Assembly (NCBI RefSeq): GCF_001684975.1
Contig: NZ_MAYH01000012.1
Span: forward strand, 124,001 to 188,000
DNA from: Chryseobacterium artocarpi
GTDB taxonomy: Bacteria > Bacteroidota > Bacteroidia > Flavobacteriales > Weeksellaceae
Length of the DNA: 64,000 bases
Reading direction: 5' to 3'
The first letter of the stretch is position 1, and every line of letters begins with the position of its first letter. Made by a program: the position numbers and the translations under genes. Positions 26,831-35,249 of the stretch are shown here, one piece after another. The notes below the pieces were generated by a model that did no database searches, had not been told where the DNA came from, and saw nothing but the letters and a program-made list of their open reading frames with translations.

Positions 26831-27352
26831 TTATTGAATTACAAAATAAGTCTCACCCGCTGAAACAAACCAAAATGCGTCATTAAAAGCATATGGAGTG
26901 GATGATGTATTTTGTAAATGGGTTACTAATTGCCCGTTGCAGCCAATGGTTCCTATGGATGCACCACTATTAAGAAGAGGACCGCCACCTGGATCTGCAA
27001 CATAAAACTTATTCAACATCCAATCTGTTACAATTCCTAAATTGTCAAGTTGTGGATCTGCAGCAGCTAATGTGTTAACGATATTTATACCTGACGTGAC
27101 TGTCCATGAATTGATTGGTGGTACTTTTGTGTCACTGTGACGATAGCTTTTATAAGTTACAGTTCCTTGCGGAGCCACCGGTATTGGATAATTAGTTCCC
27201 TGAATGCTAGGGAAACAATTACTGTTGCTTTGGTCTGCGCCCAATAAAGTGTTTACCAAATTAAAATTGGTATAGTTAAATACATGAATAGTTTTTTGAG
27301 CATAAAGACCAAAAGAGCTTATGGCGAAAATAGATAGGAGTATTTTTTTCAT
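26831..27352 (-). CDS. Exported protein, family B, copy 3
   Basis: From ATG 27352 the 173-residue protein has a signal peptide (SFGLYAQ), KTIHVFNYTNFNLVNTLLGA, Cys in SNCFPS, YKSYRHSDT, NSWTVTSGINIV, LGIVTDWMLNKFYV, Cys in GTIGCNGQ and FNDAFWFVSAGETYFVIQ. It sits between C2 and A2 with 11- and 8-base gaps. The N-terminal Asn-Tyr-Thr/Ser strand and the C-terminal motif are shared with A proteins, supporting common ancestry. Function unknown. Confidence 0.8.
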   Translation of the reverse strand: MKKILLSIFAISSFGLYAQKTIHVFNYTNFNLVNTLLGADQSNSNCFPSIQGTNYPIPVAPQGTVTYKSYRHSDTKVPPINSWTVTSGINIVNTLAAADPQLDNLGIVTDWMLNKFYVADPGGGPLLNSGASIGTIGCNGQLVTHLQNTSSTPYAFNDAFWFVSAGETYFVIQ

Positions 27353-27363
27353 AATCATAAGTT

Positions 27364-27735
27364 TTAGTTTTCTGCTTTTTGATTAGCCTTAATAGTATTC
27401 AACTTAGCGAAATAAGCTTCGGTAGCCTTTACAATTACCTTTTCTTTTTCTTCTCTGCTGCTGTTTTTGTTTGCATTAGTTTTACCAACTAATTCTAAAG
27501 ACGCATTAAATAAAATATCCAAAGCTCTGTCATTTAATTGTGCACCCCATCTTGCTTTTTCTTCAGGAGTAGATCTGTTTTCCGGCTTCATGATTTCCTT
27601 CATTGCTCTGTCAAAAGAAACCATTTCCGTAGATTTCATTTCTTCAGGAGAGGTAAGGCTTGATCGTTCAGAAGAACATGATAATGCTACACAGAAAATC
27701 CCGGCATAGAAAGCCGATAAAAGAATTTTTTTCAT
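27364..27735 (-). CDS. Lipoprotein, family C, copy 2
   Basis: The 123-residue lipoprotein (lipobox VALSC, Cys20) has a mature part identical to copies 1, 3 and 5. It differs from copy 1 only in the signal peptide (AGIFCVALSC against ASVFCVAFSC). It heads module 2, with B3 11 bases downstream. The retention of an identical mature protein with silent differences implies purifying selection or gene conversion. Confidence 0.8.
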   Translation of the reverse strand: MKKILLSAFYAGIFCVALSCSSERSSLTSPEEMKSTEMVSFDRAMKEIMKPENRSTPEEKARWGAQLNDRALDILFNASLELVGKTNANKNSSREEKEKVIVKATEAYFAKLNTIKANQKAEN

Positions 27736-27832
27736 TGTTATTAATTTTTGTAAGATTTAGATTGCTAATATATTGAATATTTCACTATTTAGTTATATAT
27801 AATTTATTTTTTTAATAATTATGATTAATTAT
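27736..27832 (-). promoter_or_regulatory. Conserved upstream element of C copy 2
   Basis: Closely similar to the segments before the other C genes; contains the shared AGATTGCTAATATATT and TTCACTATTTAGTTATATA (plus strand). Probable promoter/5' UTR. Confidence 0.45.
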
Positions 27833-27881
27833 GTTGTTTTTTTAAATCAATATTTTGTTAAGTGAAAATTATTGTCGAAAA

Positions 27882-27910
27882 AGAATCCCTAAAACGATTT
27901 GTTTTAGGGA
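27882..27910 (-). terminator. Terminator of module 3
   Basis: TCCCTAAAAC/GTTTTAGGGA with a five-base loop; the minus-strand T tract is interrupted. Confidence 0.75.
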
Positions 27911-27930
27911 GTATTATATAATCATTAATA

Positions 27931-28443
27931 TTATGGTTGAACAACTAAATAAGTCGCATTTTGAGAAGGAACATAAAACCAGAAAGCATCTGTTAAGTTT
28001 CCATCAACAAACGTGGAGCCTGAAGTTTGACCACAATTGGCAAATACTGTAGGGTCTCCCATTTTGAATACGATGTCTCCTGTAGGTTGGTTGGGATTAT
28101 TATTATCCATCGTCATAAATTGACACTCTTGCCACTGAGTGAGAGGGGAAACAGTGTTTAATATTCCAGAAGGAATAGGTTGTCCTATATAGTTACCATT
28201 ATAGCTGAATCTTACAGCCCAGCTATCAGTATATGGAGCTGCGCTGTTGAAGTTGGCAATTTGTGCCTGTGTGTTTGCAGGAAATGACATACTAGCATTC
28301 ACAGTTGGATAGCAACTTGTTGGACTGGCAGCTGAAATACGCATTTGAAGACCGTAGTCAGAATAGTTATTAATATATAATGTACCCTGCGAAAATGATA
28401 AGGAAAATATAAGTAAAGGAATAAGTATAAGTATTTTTTTCAT
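27931..28443 (-). CDS. Exported protein, family A, copy 3
   Basis: The 170-residue protein has a signal peptide ending SFSQ, GTLYINNYSDYGLQMRISAA, Cys in TSCYPT, AVRFSYNGNYIGQPIP, QWQECQFMTMDNNNPNQP, Cys in ANCGQ and DAFWFYVPSQNATYLV. Its first 42 residues and last 35 are almost identical to copy 4, while the stretch between (about 43-100) differs strongly. It follows C3 by 11 bases and there is no B gene in this module. Function unknown. Confidence 0.8.
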   Translation of the reverse strand: MKKILILIPLLIFSLSFSQGTLYINNYSDYGLQMRISAASPTSCYPTVNASMSFPANTQAQIANFNSAAPYTDSWAVRFSYNGNYIGQPIPSGILNTVSPLTQWQECQFMTMDNNNPNQPTGDIVFKMGDPTVFANCGQTSGSTFVDGNLTDAFWFYVPSQNATYLVVQP

Positions 28444-28454
28444 AATGATGAGGT

Positions 28455-28826
28455 TTAATTTTCTGCTTTTTGATTAGCCTTAATAGTATTCAACTTAGCG
28501 AAATAAGCTTCGGTAGCCTTTACAATTACCTTTTCTTTTTCTTCTCTGCTGCTGTTTTTGTTTGCATTAGTTTTACCAACTAATTCTAAAGACGCATTAA
28601 ATAAAATATCCAAAGCTCTGTCATTTAATTGTGCGCCCCATCTTGCTTTTTCTTCAGGAGTAGATCTGTTTTCCGGTTTCATGATTTCTTTCATGGCTCT
28701 GTCAAAAGAAACCATTTCCGTAGACTTCATTTCTTCAGGAGAAGTAAGGCTTGATCGTTCAGAAGAACATGAGAATGCTACACAGAAAATCCCGGCATAG
28801 AAAGCTGATAAAAGAATTTTTTTCAT
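28455..28826 (-). CDS. Lipoprotein, family C, copy 3
   Basis: The 123-residue lipoprotein (lipobox VAFSC) is identical in its mature part to copies 1, 2 and 5. It heads module 3 (C3-A3). A run of 19 GATT units lies 87 bases upstream of the start, at the outer edge of its conserved upstream element, where the other C genes have a single unit. Repeat-length change might alter its expression. Confidence 0.8.
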   Translation of the reverse strand: MKKILLSAFYAGIFCVAFSCSSERSSLTSPEEMKSTEMVSFDRAMKEIMKPENRSTPEEKARWGAQLNDRALDILFNASLELVGKTNANKNSSREEKEKVIVKATEAYFAKLNTIKANQKAEN

Positions 28827-28988
<162 letters not shown>

Positions 28989-29034
28989 TGCTTTTTTTTA
29001 ATTGAAATTTTATTAAATAAGAATTATTTACGAT

Positions 29035-29065
29035 AAAAAATCCCTAAAACTAATTGCTTTAGGGA
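29035..29065 (-). terminator. Terminator of module 4
   Basis: TCCCTAAA/TTTAGGGA arms and a minus-strand T run. Confidence 0.8.
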
Positions 29066-29086
29066 ATGTTGTATTAATCATTAACA

Positions 29087-29599
29087 TTAGGGCTGAACAA
29101 CTAAATAAGTCGCATTTTGAGAAGGAACATAAAACCAGAAAGCATCTGTTAAGTTTCCATCAACAAACGTGGAGCCTGAGGTTGGAGTACAATTGGCAAA
29201 TGCAGTCGGATCTCCCATCTCAAATCTGATATCATCAGTAGGTTGGTTGGGATTATTATTATCCATCGTCATAAATTGACACTCTTGCCACTGAGTGAGA
29301 GGGGATACTGTATTTAATACTGGTGAAGGAATAGGTTGTCCTACTATATTGCCATTATAGTTAAATATTATAGACCAGCTATTTGTATAAGGGGTTGCAT
29401 TGTTAAAATCGGAAATCTTTGATTGTGTATTTGCTGGAAATGACATACTTGTATATACAAGTGGGAAGCAGTTTGTAGGACTGGCAGCAGAAATACGCAT
29501 TTGAAGACCGTAGTCAGAATAGTTATTAATATATAATGTACCCTGCGAAAATGATAAGGAGAATATAAGTAAAGGAATAAGTATAAGTATTTTTTTCAT
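29087..29599 (-). CDS. Exported protein, family A, copy 4
   Basis: The 170-residue protein has the same ends as copy 3 (TLYINNYSDYGLQMRISAA and DAFWFYVPSQNATYLV) but a different core: TNCFPLVYTSMSF, SKISDFNNATPYTNSWSI, FNYNGNIVGQPIPSPVL. The Cys pair (TNC, ANC) and the extra Cys in QECQF are kept. It follows the start-less C copy 4 by 11 bases, so its expression could be affected if translation is coupled. Function unknown. Confidence 0.8.
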   Translation of the reverse strand: MKKILILIPLLIFSLSFSQGTLYINNYSDYGLQMRISAASPTNCFPLVYTSMSFPANTQSKISDFNNATPYTNSWSIIFNYNGNIVGQPIPSPVLNTVSPLTQWQECQFMTMDNNNPNQPTDDIRFEMGDPTAFANCTPTSGSTFVDGNLTDAFWFYVPSQNATYLVVQP

Positions 29600-29610
29600 A
29601 ATGATGAGGT

Positions 29611-29982
29611 TTAATTTTCTGCTTTTTGATTAGCCTTAATAGTATTCAACTTAGTGAAATAAGCTTCGGTAGCCTTCACAATCACCTTTTCTTTTTCTTC
29701 TCTGCTGCTGTTTTTGTTTGCATTAGTTTTGCCAACCAATTCTAAGGAAGCATTAAATAAGATATCCAAAGTTCTGTCATTTAATTGTGCACCCCATCTT
29801 GCTTTTTCTTCAGGAGTAGATCTGTTTTCCGGTTTCATAATTTCCTTCATTGCTCTGTCAAAAGAAGCCATTTCCGTAGATTTCATTTCTTCAGGAGAAG
29901 TAAGGCTTGATCGTTCAGAAGAACATGAGAATGCTACACAGAAAATCCCGGCATAGAAAGCCGATAAAAGATTTTTTTTTAT
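29611..29982 (-). pseudogene. Family C lipoprotein, copy 4, start codon lost (ATG to ATA)
   Basis: The frame is intact over 123 codons and aligns base for base with other C copies, but the start codon reads ATA and the fourth codon is AAT (Asn) instead of ATT (Ile). The next in-frame ATG is at 29886, behind the signal peptide and lipobox, so that product would stay in the cytoplasm. The mature part also carries unique changes (TEMASF, DRTLDIL, YFTKL). This copy is probably inactive; weak ATA initiation cannot be excluded. Confidence 0.75.
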
Positions 29983-30040
29983 TGTTATTAATTTTTGTAA
30001 GATTTAGATTGTTAGTGTATTAAATGTTTCGCTATATTTA
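29983..30040 (-). promoter_or_regulatory. Decayed upstream element of C copy 4
   Basis: The first 50 bases match the upstream segments of the other C genes with several changes (TTAGTGTATT, TTTCGCTATA); similarity ends before the GGTTATATA part. Confidence 0.35.
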
Positions 30041-30139
30041 AAAAAGGTCTTAATTTAAAATAAGCTTTTAGTTTGAAAAAACAGTTATATAAAATCACAT
30101 TAATGTGATAAAATTATTATATTTAAAAATTAAAATTTT

Positions 30140-31450
30140 ATGATGAAAAAAACAATCATTTGGCAGTTACTGCTGATAATTATTATGACTTCCTTTTTCT
30201 CCTGTGTTCACGATGAAACATCTTCTGCATCTGAAGTCTCTATCTTATCTAAGGAATACATCTCAAAAAGTCTTTGGAAGGAAGACGAAAAATACATTAA
30301 AAATGTAAAAAAAATATTTGAGACCTATTCAGATCCTAATTATGTAAAAATCAAACATGGTGAAGTTGCCTGGAATTATGCAACAACAGTAGGTAACGAA
30401 AGTTTTCTTGAAGTACCCGTTATAAATGATGGAAAGGTTAATTTTACTCTTGTTGTAAAAAGAGAAGGTGACAGAATCTTTTTCAAAATAGATCCTAATG
30501 AAAATTCCAAAAAATTTTTTAATCTATTAGTTTTTAAAAATAGAAAAGATCTTTCTGGAACTTTAAAATCAGGAAATGCGCAAAGTAGGAACGATTGTTT
30601 GATTGTTGAGAAAACAGTTACATGGACAGATACTGTGACCGGTGAAGTTTTACAGGTTGATCATTTTACAGAAACACGTTGCACATCACCATCCGGACCA
30701 TATTTAGAATGCATGGATATGTCTCCTGACGCAACATGCGGTAGTGGAAGCGGTGGCGACAGCGGTGGCGGTGGTGGTGGAGATGGTTATTCTTATCCAG
30801 GAAACAATCAAAACCAACAATTTTTTGACAATTGTGGTGCATTAAAAAGACAAGCCACAAATATAGATTTTAGAGAAAAAGTTACTGAGTTGGATAAACC
30901 TTCTATTTTTAATAAGACTCAAGAAACAGGATATGCTGCTGCTTATGGACCTAAAACAAACTATGAATCACTTGCTAATACAAGTAATGATAACCTAAAA
31001 CTACCTCCCGGCAATAAATACTTTGGCTATATGCATGTCCATCTCAATAAAGAAGGTGTTGTCAAAATATTCTCGCCCGCAGATATTTTTACTTTTCTTA
31101 CAGGATGTGTGAGAAATGCTCAAGAGAAAGGTACTATGGAAGATGCTTATGCAATGGTCGTAACCTCAGAAGGGAGTTATATGCTCAAATATTCAGGAGA
31201 CGGAAATTACGGTGTAGGTCCTCATACTTTACTAAGTTGGCAATCTTGGTATGACAGAGAATATACAGATCTTTTCGAAAACGGTACAATGAATCAACCT
31301 AATGTAGAAAAGCTTTTTGCAAAATTTTTAAAAGAAAAAGTAAAAATAGAAGGTCTAGAATTATTTAAAACAAATACAATTACAACTTCTGCTGAAAAAC
31401 TAATACTAGGATCTGATAATAATTCGCTTGAATCAATAAAATGTCCTTAA
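30140..31450 (+). CDS. Lipoprotein with JAMM/MPN-like metalloprotease motif
   Basis: The 436-residue protein has an SPII signal peptide (TSFFSC, Cys22), an N-terminal domain to about residue 200, a Gly/Ser-rich linker (residues 201-216) and a C-terminal domain. That domain contains Glu262 (QETGYAAAYG), His299-x-His301, then ten residues, Ser312-x-x-Asp315 (HVHLNKEGVVKIFSPAD). E...HxH...SxxD is the zinc-site order of JAMM/MPN peptidases, with three more residues than the usual seven between His and Ser. The activity is inference. It interrupts the A/B/C series on the opposite strand and is followed by two DUF6705-like genes. Confidence 0.65.
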   Translation: MMKKTIIWQLLLIIIMTSFFSCVHDETSSASEVSILSKEYISKSLWKEDEKYIKNVKKIFETYSDPNYVKIKHGEVAWNYATTVGNESFLEVPVINDGKVNFTLVVKREGDRIFFKIDPNENSKKFFNLLVFKNRKDLSGTLKSGNAQSRNDCLIVEKTVTWTDTVTGEVLQVDHFTETRCTSPSGPYLECMDMSPDATCGSGSGGDSGGGGGGDGYSYPGNNQNQQFFDNCGALKRQATNIDFREKVTELDKPSIFNKTQETGYAAAYGPKTNYESLANTSNDNLKLPPGNKYFGYMHVHLNKEGVVKIFSPADIFTFLTGCVRNAQEKGTMEDAYAMVVTSEGSYMLKYSGDGNYGVGPHTLLSWQSWYDREYTDLFENGTMNQPNVEKLFAKFLKEKVKIEGLELFKTNTITTSAEKLILGSDNNSLESIKCP

Positions 31451-31466
31451 TTTTAAAAATTAAATT

Positions 31467-32018
31467 ATGAAAAATATATTTTTATTTATACTATTAAGTA
31501 TATCAATATCTTGTACAGCTCAAACCTATCCATTAAGAACATTTACAGATATTCCTGAAAACGCATATCTCAAAGATCTCAATAATGAACTTAACTATTA
31601 TGCAGGAACTTGGAAAGGAATTTGGAACAATAAGACAATTTATATTATTTTTAAAAAAAACACTTACATTTATGACAATGTATTAAAATATTATAAAGAC
31701 AATTTAATTGGAAAATTTAAAGTATTGGATTCTAATGGGAATATCTTATTTGATAATTTTAATTCAGCAGATAATAATGCCAAAATATGGGGTGGAAAGT
31801 TCAGAAAGGCAGACGACAAATACTCTCTTACATACAATGATCCTGATCTTTGCAATACATCAGGAAATATCATAATCAACTTCACAGATTCCACTAGGAC
31901 AAAGCTTAATTGGAAACTTAATAAAGGGAGTAATATAATCACAACAGATTGTCAATATTACAATACAACGCCTTTTCCTCAGGCACTTCCTGAAGAAATG
32001 ATACTGACAAAACAATAA
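31467..32018 (+). CDS. DUF6705-like exported protein, copy 1
   Basis: The 183-residue protein begins MKNIFLFILLSISISCTAQ, a signal peptide with a lipobox-like SISC. Mature features are LKDLNNELNYYAGTWKGIWN near residue 35, a GKFKVLDSNGNILFDN segment, DPDLCNTSGNIIINF and the end FPQALPEEMILTKQ. This pattern resembles the DUF6705 family common in Chryseobacterium; the number is given from memory. The gene starts 16 bases after the JAMM-like gene, so co-transcription is likely. Function unknown. Confidence 0.7.
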   Translation: MKNIFLFILLSISISCTAQTYPLRTFTDIPENAYLKDLNNELNYYAGTWKGIWNNKTIYIIFKKNTYIYDNVLKYYKDNLIGKFKVLDSNGNILFDNFNSADNNAKIWGGKFRKADDKYSLTYNDPDLCNTSGNIIINFTDSTRTKLNWKLNKGSNIITTDCQYYNTTPFPQALPEEMILTKQ

Positions 32019-32078
32019 TATAAATACCCCGGGTAAAATCCGGGATGTTTGTTTCTCTTATCCTTAACTGAAAAAACG

Positions 32079-32636
32079 GTGAAAAATATATTTTTATTTA
32101 TACTATTAAGTATATCAGTATCTTGTACAGCTCAAATCTATCCACTAAGAACCTATACAGCAGTTCCTAACAATGCCTATATAAAGGATCTAAATAATGA
32201 ATTACTCCCCTATGAAGGAACCTGGAAAGGAACGTGGAATGGAAAAACAATTTATATTTACTTCAAAAAAGTAAAAAATTATTTTACACATTTAGAAAAC
32301 AACCCTTACTATAAAGATATTTTAAAAGGAAAATTTAAAGTTATAGATTCTAATGGTAATATTTTATTTGATAATTCAAATATTTCTGATGAAAATGTTA
32401 AAATATGGGGAAGTGGCATTAGAAAATTAGACGATAAATATTCTCTTATTTACGTTGATCCTGATCTTTGCAATACATCAGGAAATATCATAATCAACTT
32501 CATAGATTCAACTAAGACAAAACTTAATTGGAAACTTAATAAAGGGAGTAATATGATCACAACAGATTGTCAATATTATAATACAACACCTTTTCCTCAG
32601 GCACTTCCTGAAGAAATGATACTGACAAAACAATAA
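32079..32636 (+). CDS. DUF6705-like exported protein, copy 2 (GTG start)
   Basis: With GTG at 32079 the 185-residue product starts exactly like copy 1 (KNIFLFILLSISVSCTAQ); a TTG at 32049 would add ten residues before the signal peptide. It has LKDLNNELLPYEGTWKGTWN-type sequence and a C-terminal 75 residues almost identical to copy 1, while the middle (KVKNYFTHLENNPYYKD) differs. The pair is a tandem duplication with possible conversion of the 3' half. Function unknown. Confidence 0.7.
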   Translation: MKNIFLFILLSISVSCTAQIYPLRTYTAVPNNAYIKDLNNELLPYEGTWKGTWNGKTIYIYFKKVKNYFTHLENNPYYKDILKGKFKVIDSNGNILFDNSNISDENVKIWGSGIRKLDDKYSLIYVDPDLCNTSGNIIINFIDSTKTKLNWKLNKGSNMITTDCQYYNTTPFPQALPEEMILTKQ

Positions 32637-32931
32637 AAATAACCTGTTGTACATTTAGAAATCTTATTTATAGAATTTGAAAGTCAATTGATTAAGAGAA
32701 AATAGTAAAAATGGATTTTCGTAAAAAAAGAAGAGAATTGTACAATATAGTGCACTTTTGAACCTATATTCCTAAAGTAAAATCTTCATCTTAGGGTGTT
32801 TGCTCTAAATGCACTACGGGTGTTTTAATGTAAAAGCATTTTGTGTATTAAAAATATAAAATGTTTTGTTTTTTATTTTTGAAAAAATCCCTAGAACTAA
32901 ATGTTTTAGGGATTGTATGTTCATATTAATG
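32637..32931. other. Intergenic region between opposing genes
   Basis: Apart from the A5 terminator at 32882-32913 I see only AT-rich sequence and a short palindrome TTGTACAA near 32737. No gene is supported. Confidence 0.5.
32882..32913 (-). terminator. Terminator of module 5
   Basis: AATCCCTA/TAGGGATT-type hairpin (arms slightly imperfect) with a minus-strand T run. Confidence 0.75.
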
Positions 32932-33444
32932 TTATGATGGTTGAACAACTAAAAAAGTAGCATTTTCTGATGCAATATAAAACCAAAAGACATCCGTAAA
33001 ATTTCCATCTACATATGTCTCTCCGTCACCAAATCCACAGGAGGTGATGAAACTAGGGTCTCCCATTTTAAATCTTGGATCACCTGGAGACTGATTAGTA
33101 TTAGGATCTACAGTCATCATATCAGAGTAATTCCATCGGGTAAGAGGAGAAATAGTAGATAATATTCCTGAAGGAGCAGTTTGGTGTATTGGGCTGCCGG
33201 TAGGTGTAAATTTTACAGCCCAGCTAGTGGAATAAGGACCTGAGCTATTAAAATCAGGGATTTCAACATCTGCATGTGGTCCAAACGACATACTAGCTAT
33301 TGCATATGGATAGCAGTTATTAGCGCTGGCAGCAGAAATCCGCATTTCAAGCCTGTAATCAGAGTAATTTTTAATATATAATTTTCCTTGAGAGAAAGAG
33401 AAGGAAAATAATATTACCGTGATAAGGGTTAATATTTTTTTCAT
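32932..33444 (-). CDS. Exported protein, family A, copy 5
   Basis: The 170-residue protein has a signal peptide ending SFSQ, GKLYIKNYSDYRLEMRISAA, Cys in NNCYPYA, SWAVKFTPTGS, TISPLTRWNYSDMM, Cys in ITSCGFG and FTDVFWFYIASENATFLVV. The usual DAFWF reads DVFWF here. It closes module 5 (C5-B4-A5), 9 bases after B4. Function unknown. Confidence 0.8.
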   Translation of the reverse strand: MKKILTLITVILFSFSFSQGKLYIKNYSDYRLEMRISAASANNCYPYAIASMSFGPHADVEIPDFNSSGPYSTSWAVKFTPTGSPIHQTAPSGILSTISPLTRWNYSDMMTVDPNTNQSPGDPRFKMGDPSFITSCGFGDGETYVDGNFTDVFWFYIASENATFLVVQPS

Positions 33445-33453
33445 AATTTAATA

Positions 33454-33978
33454 TTATTGAATTACAAAGTAAGTTTGCCCTCCTGCGGTAAACCAGACCG
33501 CTTGATAAGTCACAGGAGATGATGGAGAGGAATTTACTTGAGTTATTACTGGATTATTGTAACAACCTCCTCCAACTGTATCTCCGCCGTAGAAAGTTCC
33601 ACTGTTTGGGTCTGTAATGCCAAATTTATTTAGAACCCAGTCAGTTGATGAGCCTAATGGTATCAGCATAGGGGACGTACTGGGCTGAGGTACAGCATTA
33701 CCGGCACCAAGTTTTACCATCCACGAATCAATCGGTGGATTCGAAGGGTTTGTTGCAGGTGGGATATGGCTGTTATAATAGCCAGTATAAATAGCAGTTC
33801 CCCCCGGAGGTATTGTATTTCTGCTTTCAATTAGCGGTAAGCAGGAATAGGTGCCTATATCACCACCTCCAAAAGAATTTGTTACAATATATGAGGTGTA
33901 GTTAAACATATTGATAGTCTTTTGAGCATAAATACTAAAAGAGCTTGTAACCAGGAGCGATAAGAATAATTTTTTCAT
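33454..33978 (-). CDS. Exported protein, family B, copy 4
   Basis: The 174-residue protein has a signal peptide (SIYAQ), KTINMFNYTSYIVTNSFGGG, Cys in YSCLPLIES, IPPGGTAIYTGYYNSH, DSWMVKLGAGN, LGSSTDWVLNKFGI, Cys in GGGCYNN and AVWFTAGGQTYFVIQ. It is the most divergent B copy at its C-terminus (QAVWF in place of DAFWF). It lies between C5 (10-base gap) and A5. Function unknown. Confidence 0.8.
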   Translation of the reverse strand: MKKLFLSLLVTSSFSIYAQKTINMFNYTSYIVTNSFGGGDIGTYSCLPLIESRNTIPPGGTAIYTGYYNSHIPPATNPSNPPIDSWMVKLGAGNAVPQPSTSPMLIPLGSSTDWVLNKFGITDPNSGTFYGGDTVGGGCYNNPVITQVNSSPSSPVTYQAVWFTAGGQTYFVIQ

Positions 33979-33988
33979 GGTAAATGTT

Positions 33989-34360
33989 TTAGTTTTCTGC
34001 TTTTTGATTAGCTTTAATAGTATTCAATTTAGCGAAGTAAGCTTCGGTAGCCTTCACAATTACCTTCTCTTTTTCTTCTCTGCTGCTGTTTTTGTTTGCA
34101 TTAGTTTTGCCAACCAATTCTAAGGAAGCATTAAATAAGATATCCAAAGCTCTGTCATTTAATTGTGCACCCCATCTTGCTTTTTCTTCAGGAGTAGATC
34201 TGTTTTCCGGTTTCATAATTTCCTTCATTGCTCTGTCAAAAGAAACCATTTCCGTAGACTTCATTTCTTCAGGAGAAGTAAGGCTTGATCGTTCAGAAGA
34301 ACATGATAATGCTACACAGAAAATTCCGGCATAGAAAGCCGATAAAAGAATTTTTTTCAT
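33989..34360 (-). CDS. Lipoprotein, family C, copy 5
   Basis: The 123-residue lipoprotein has lipobox VALSC and a mature part identical to copies 1-3. It is the outermost (rightmost) C gene and heads module 5. Codon-level differences from the other copies, for example in the Leu and Val codons of NASLELVG, show that the copies are not simply recent exact duplicates. Confidence 0.8.
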   Translation of the reverse strand: MKKILLSAFYAGIFCVALSCSSERSSLTSPEEMKSTEMVSFDRAMKEIMKPENRSTPEEKARWGAQLNDRALDILFNASLELVGKTNANKNSSREEKEKVIVKATEAYFAKLNTIKANQKAEN

Positions 34361-34455
34361 TGTTATTAATTTTTGTAAGAATTAGATTGCTAATATATTA
34401 AATATTTCACTATTTGGTTATATATTGTTAAAAATTTTAACTTAAATGATTGTTT
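34361..34455 (-). promoter_or_regulatory. Conserved upstream element of C copy 5
   Basis: Same shared sequence as before the other C genes (AGATTGCTAATATATT, TTCACTATTTGGTTATATA on the plus strand). Probable promoter/5' UTR. Confidence 0.45.
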
Positions 34456-34519
34456 ATTTAATTTTTAATCATTTTTTTTTGTTAAGGTGAAGCTCTTCTT
34501 AAAACATAATATTATCTAT

Positions 34520-34551
34520 AAAAAAATGTCGGATTAAATCCAACATTTTTA
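34520..34551 (-). terminator. Terminator of the ars operon
   Basis: ATGTCGGATT/AATCCAACAT arms (one mismatch) followed on the minus strand by T; it lies about 50 bases after the phosphatase-like gene. Confidence 0.7.
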
Positions 34552-34602
34552 CCCTAATTATTACTAATAGGGCAGATTGTAACCTATATATTTTACTATC
34601 TA

Positions 34603-35229
34603 TTAATGAATCAAATTACTATTCTTAACTTGTGAAAAGACATAAAACATTTCTGCTCCTATCTCTAAACTTCTTTCACTGTAAATACTGTTTTGTTCAG
34701 GAGTACCATCAGAAATTTTAGGATCTTCATAGGTTATAGAAATACGTTGATCTGCACCTACTATGAAAGGACAGTTGGTATCTGCTTGTGAGCAAGTCAT
34801 TACAGCTGCAAAATTGTTGTCCGGATTGATTGGATGATCATACTTTTTAGAAAATCCTATAATAGGATGTAGGCTTTCATCATATTTAATTGAATATATT
34901 GGGTTCTCGTTACTTGATAGTTTTGATATCAGGAAACCTTGCTTTTGAAGCGTTTCTATTATCTTGGGAAATATTTCAGTTTCTTCTGTGCCTCCGGAAT
35001 AGCAGCTTATATTTGGAATAGTATAGTAAACACTTGCAATTTGCGCCCAAACCTGTGATAAATGGCTTCTTCTTGAATTATGAGTACAGATAAAACTAAT
35101 ATTTATTCCTTTATTATCTTTCAATCTTTTTTGAATAAACTCAATCAAAGGTATCAGTATAGCTTTTCGATCTTCACTGATTCTTTGTTTTTTCAATAAC
35201 TTTATTGTTTGTAGTAGCTCAGGGTACAT
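34603..35229 (-). CDS. ArsC-like low-molecular-weight phosphatase family protein
   Basis: The catalytic P-loop CTHNSRRS starts at Cys48 when ATG 35229 (MYPELLQTIK) is used, giving 208 residues. ATG 35259 is also possible and would overlap the upstream gene by 10 bases. The C-terminal half contains FAAVMTCSQADTNCPF and ITYEDPKISDGTPEQN. In this context the enzyme is expected to act as an arsenate reductase or arsenic-linked phosphatase (inference from family and neighbours). It is the last gene of the arsR operon. No As(III) pump gene follows. Confidence 0.75.
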   Translation of the reverse strand: MYPELLQTIKLLKKQRISEDRKAILIPLIEFIQKRLKDNKGINISFICTHNSRRSHLSQVWAQIASVYYTIPNISCYSGGTEETEIFPKIIETLQKQGFLISKLSSNENPIYSIKYDESLHPIIGFSKKYDHPINPDNNFAAVMTCSQADTNCPFIVGADQRISITYEDPKISDGTPEQNSIYSERSLEIGAEMFYVFSQVKNSNLIH

Positions 35230-35249
35230 TGGTCTGACTTTTAATTGAT

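Noticed and set aside
27855..28052. A 65-codon plus-strand ORF over the end of A copy 3
   Set aside because: Runs through the module terminator and antisense to a convincing exported protein gene.
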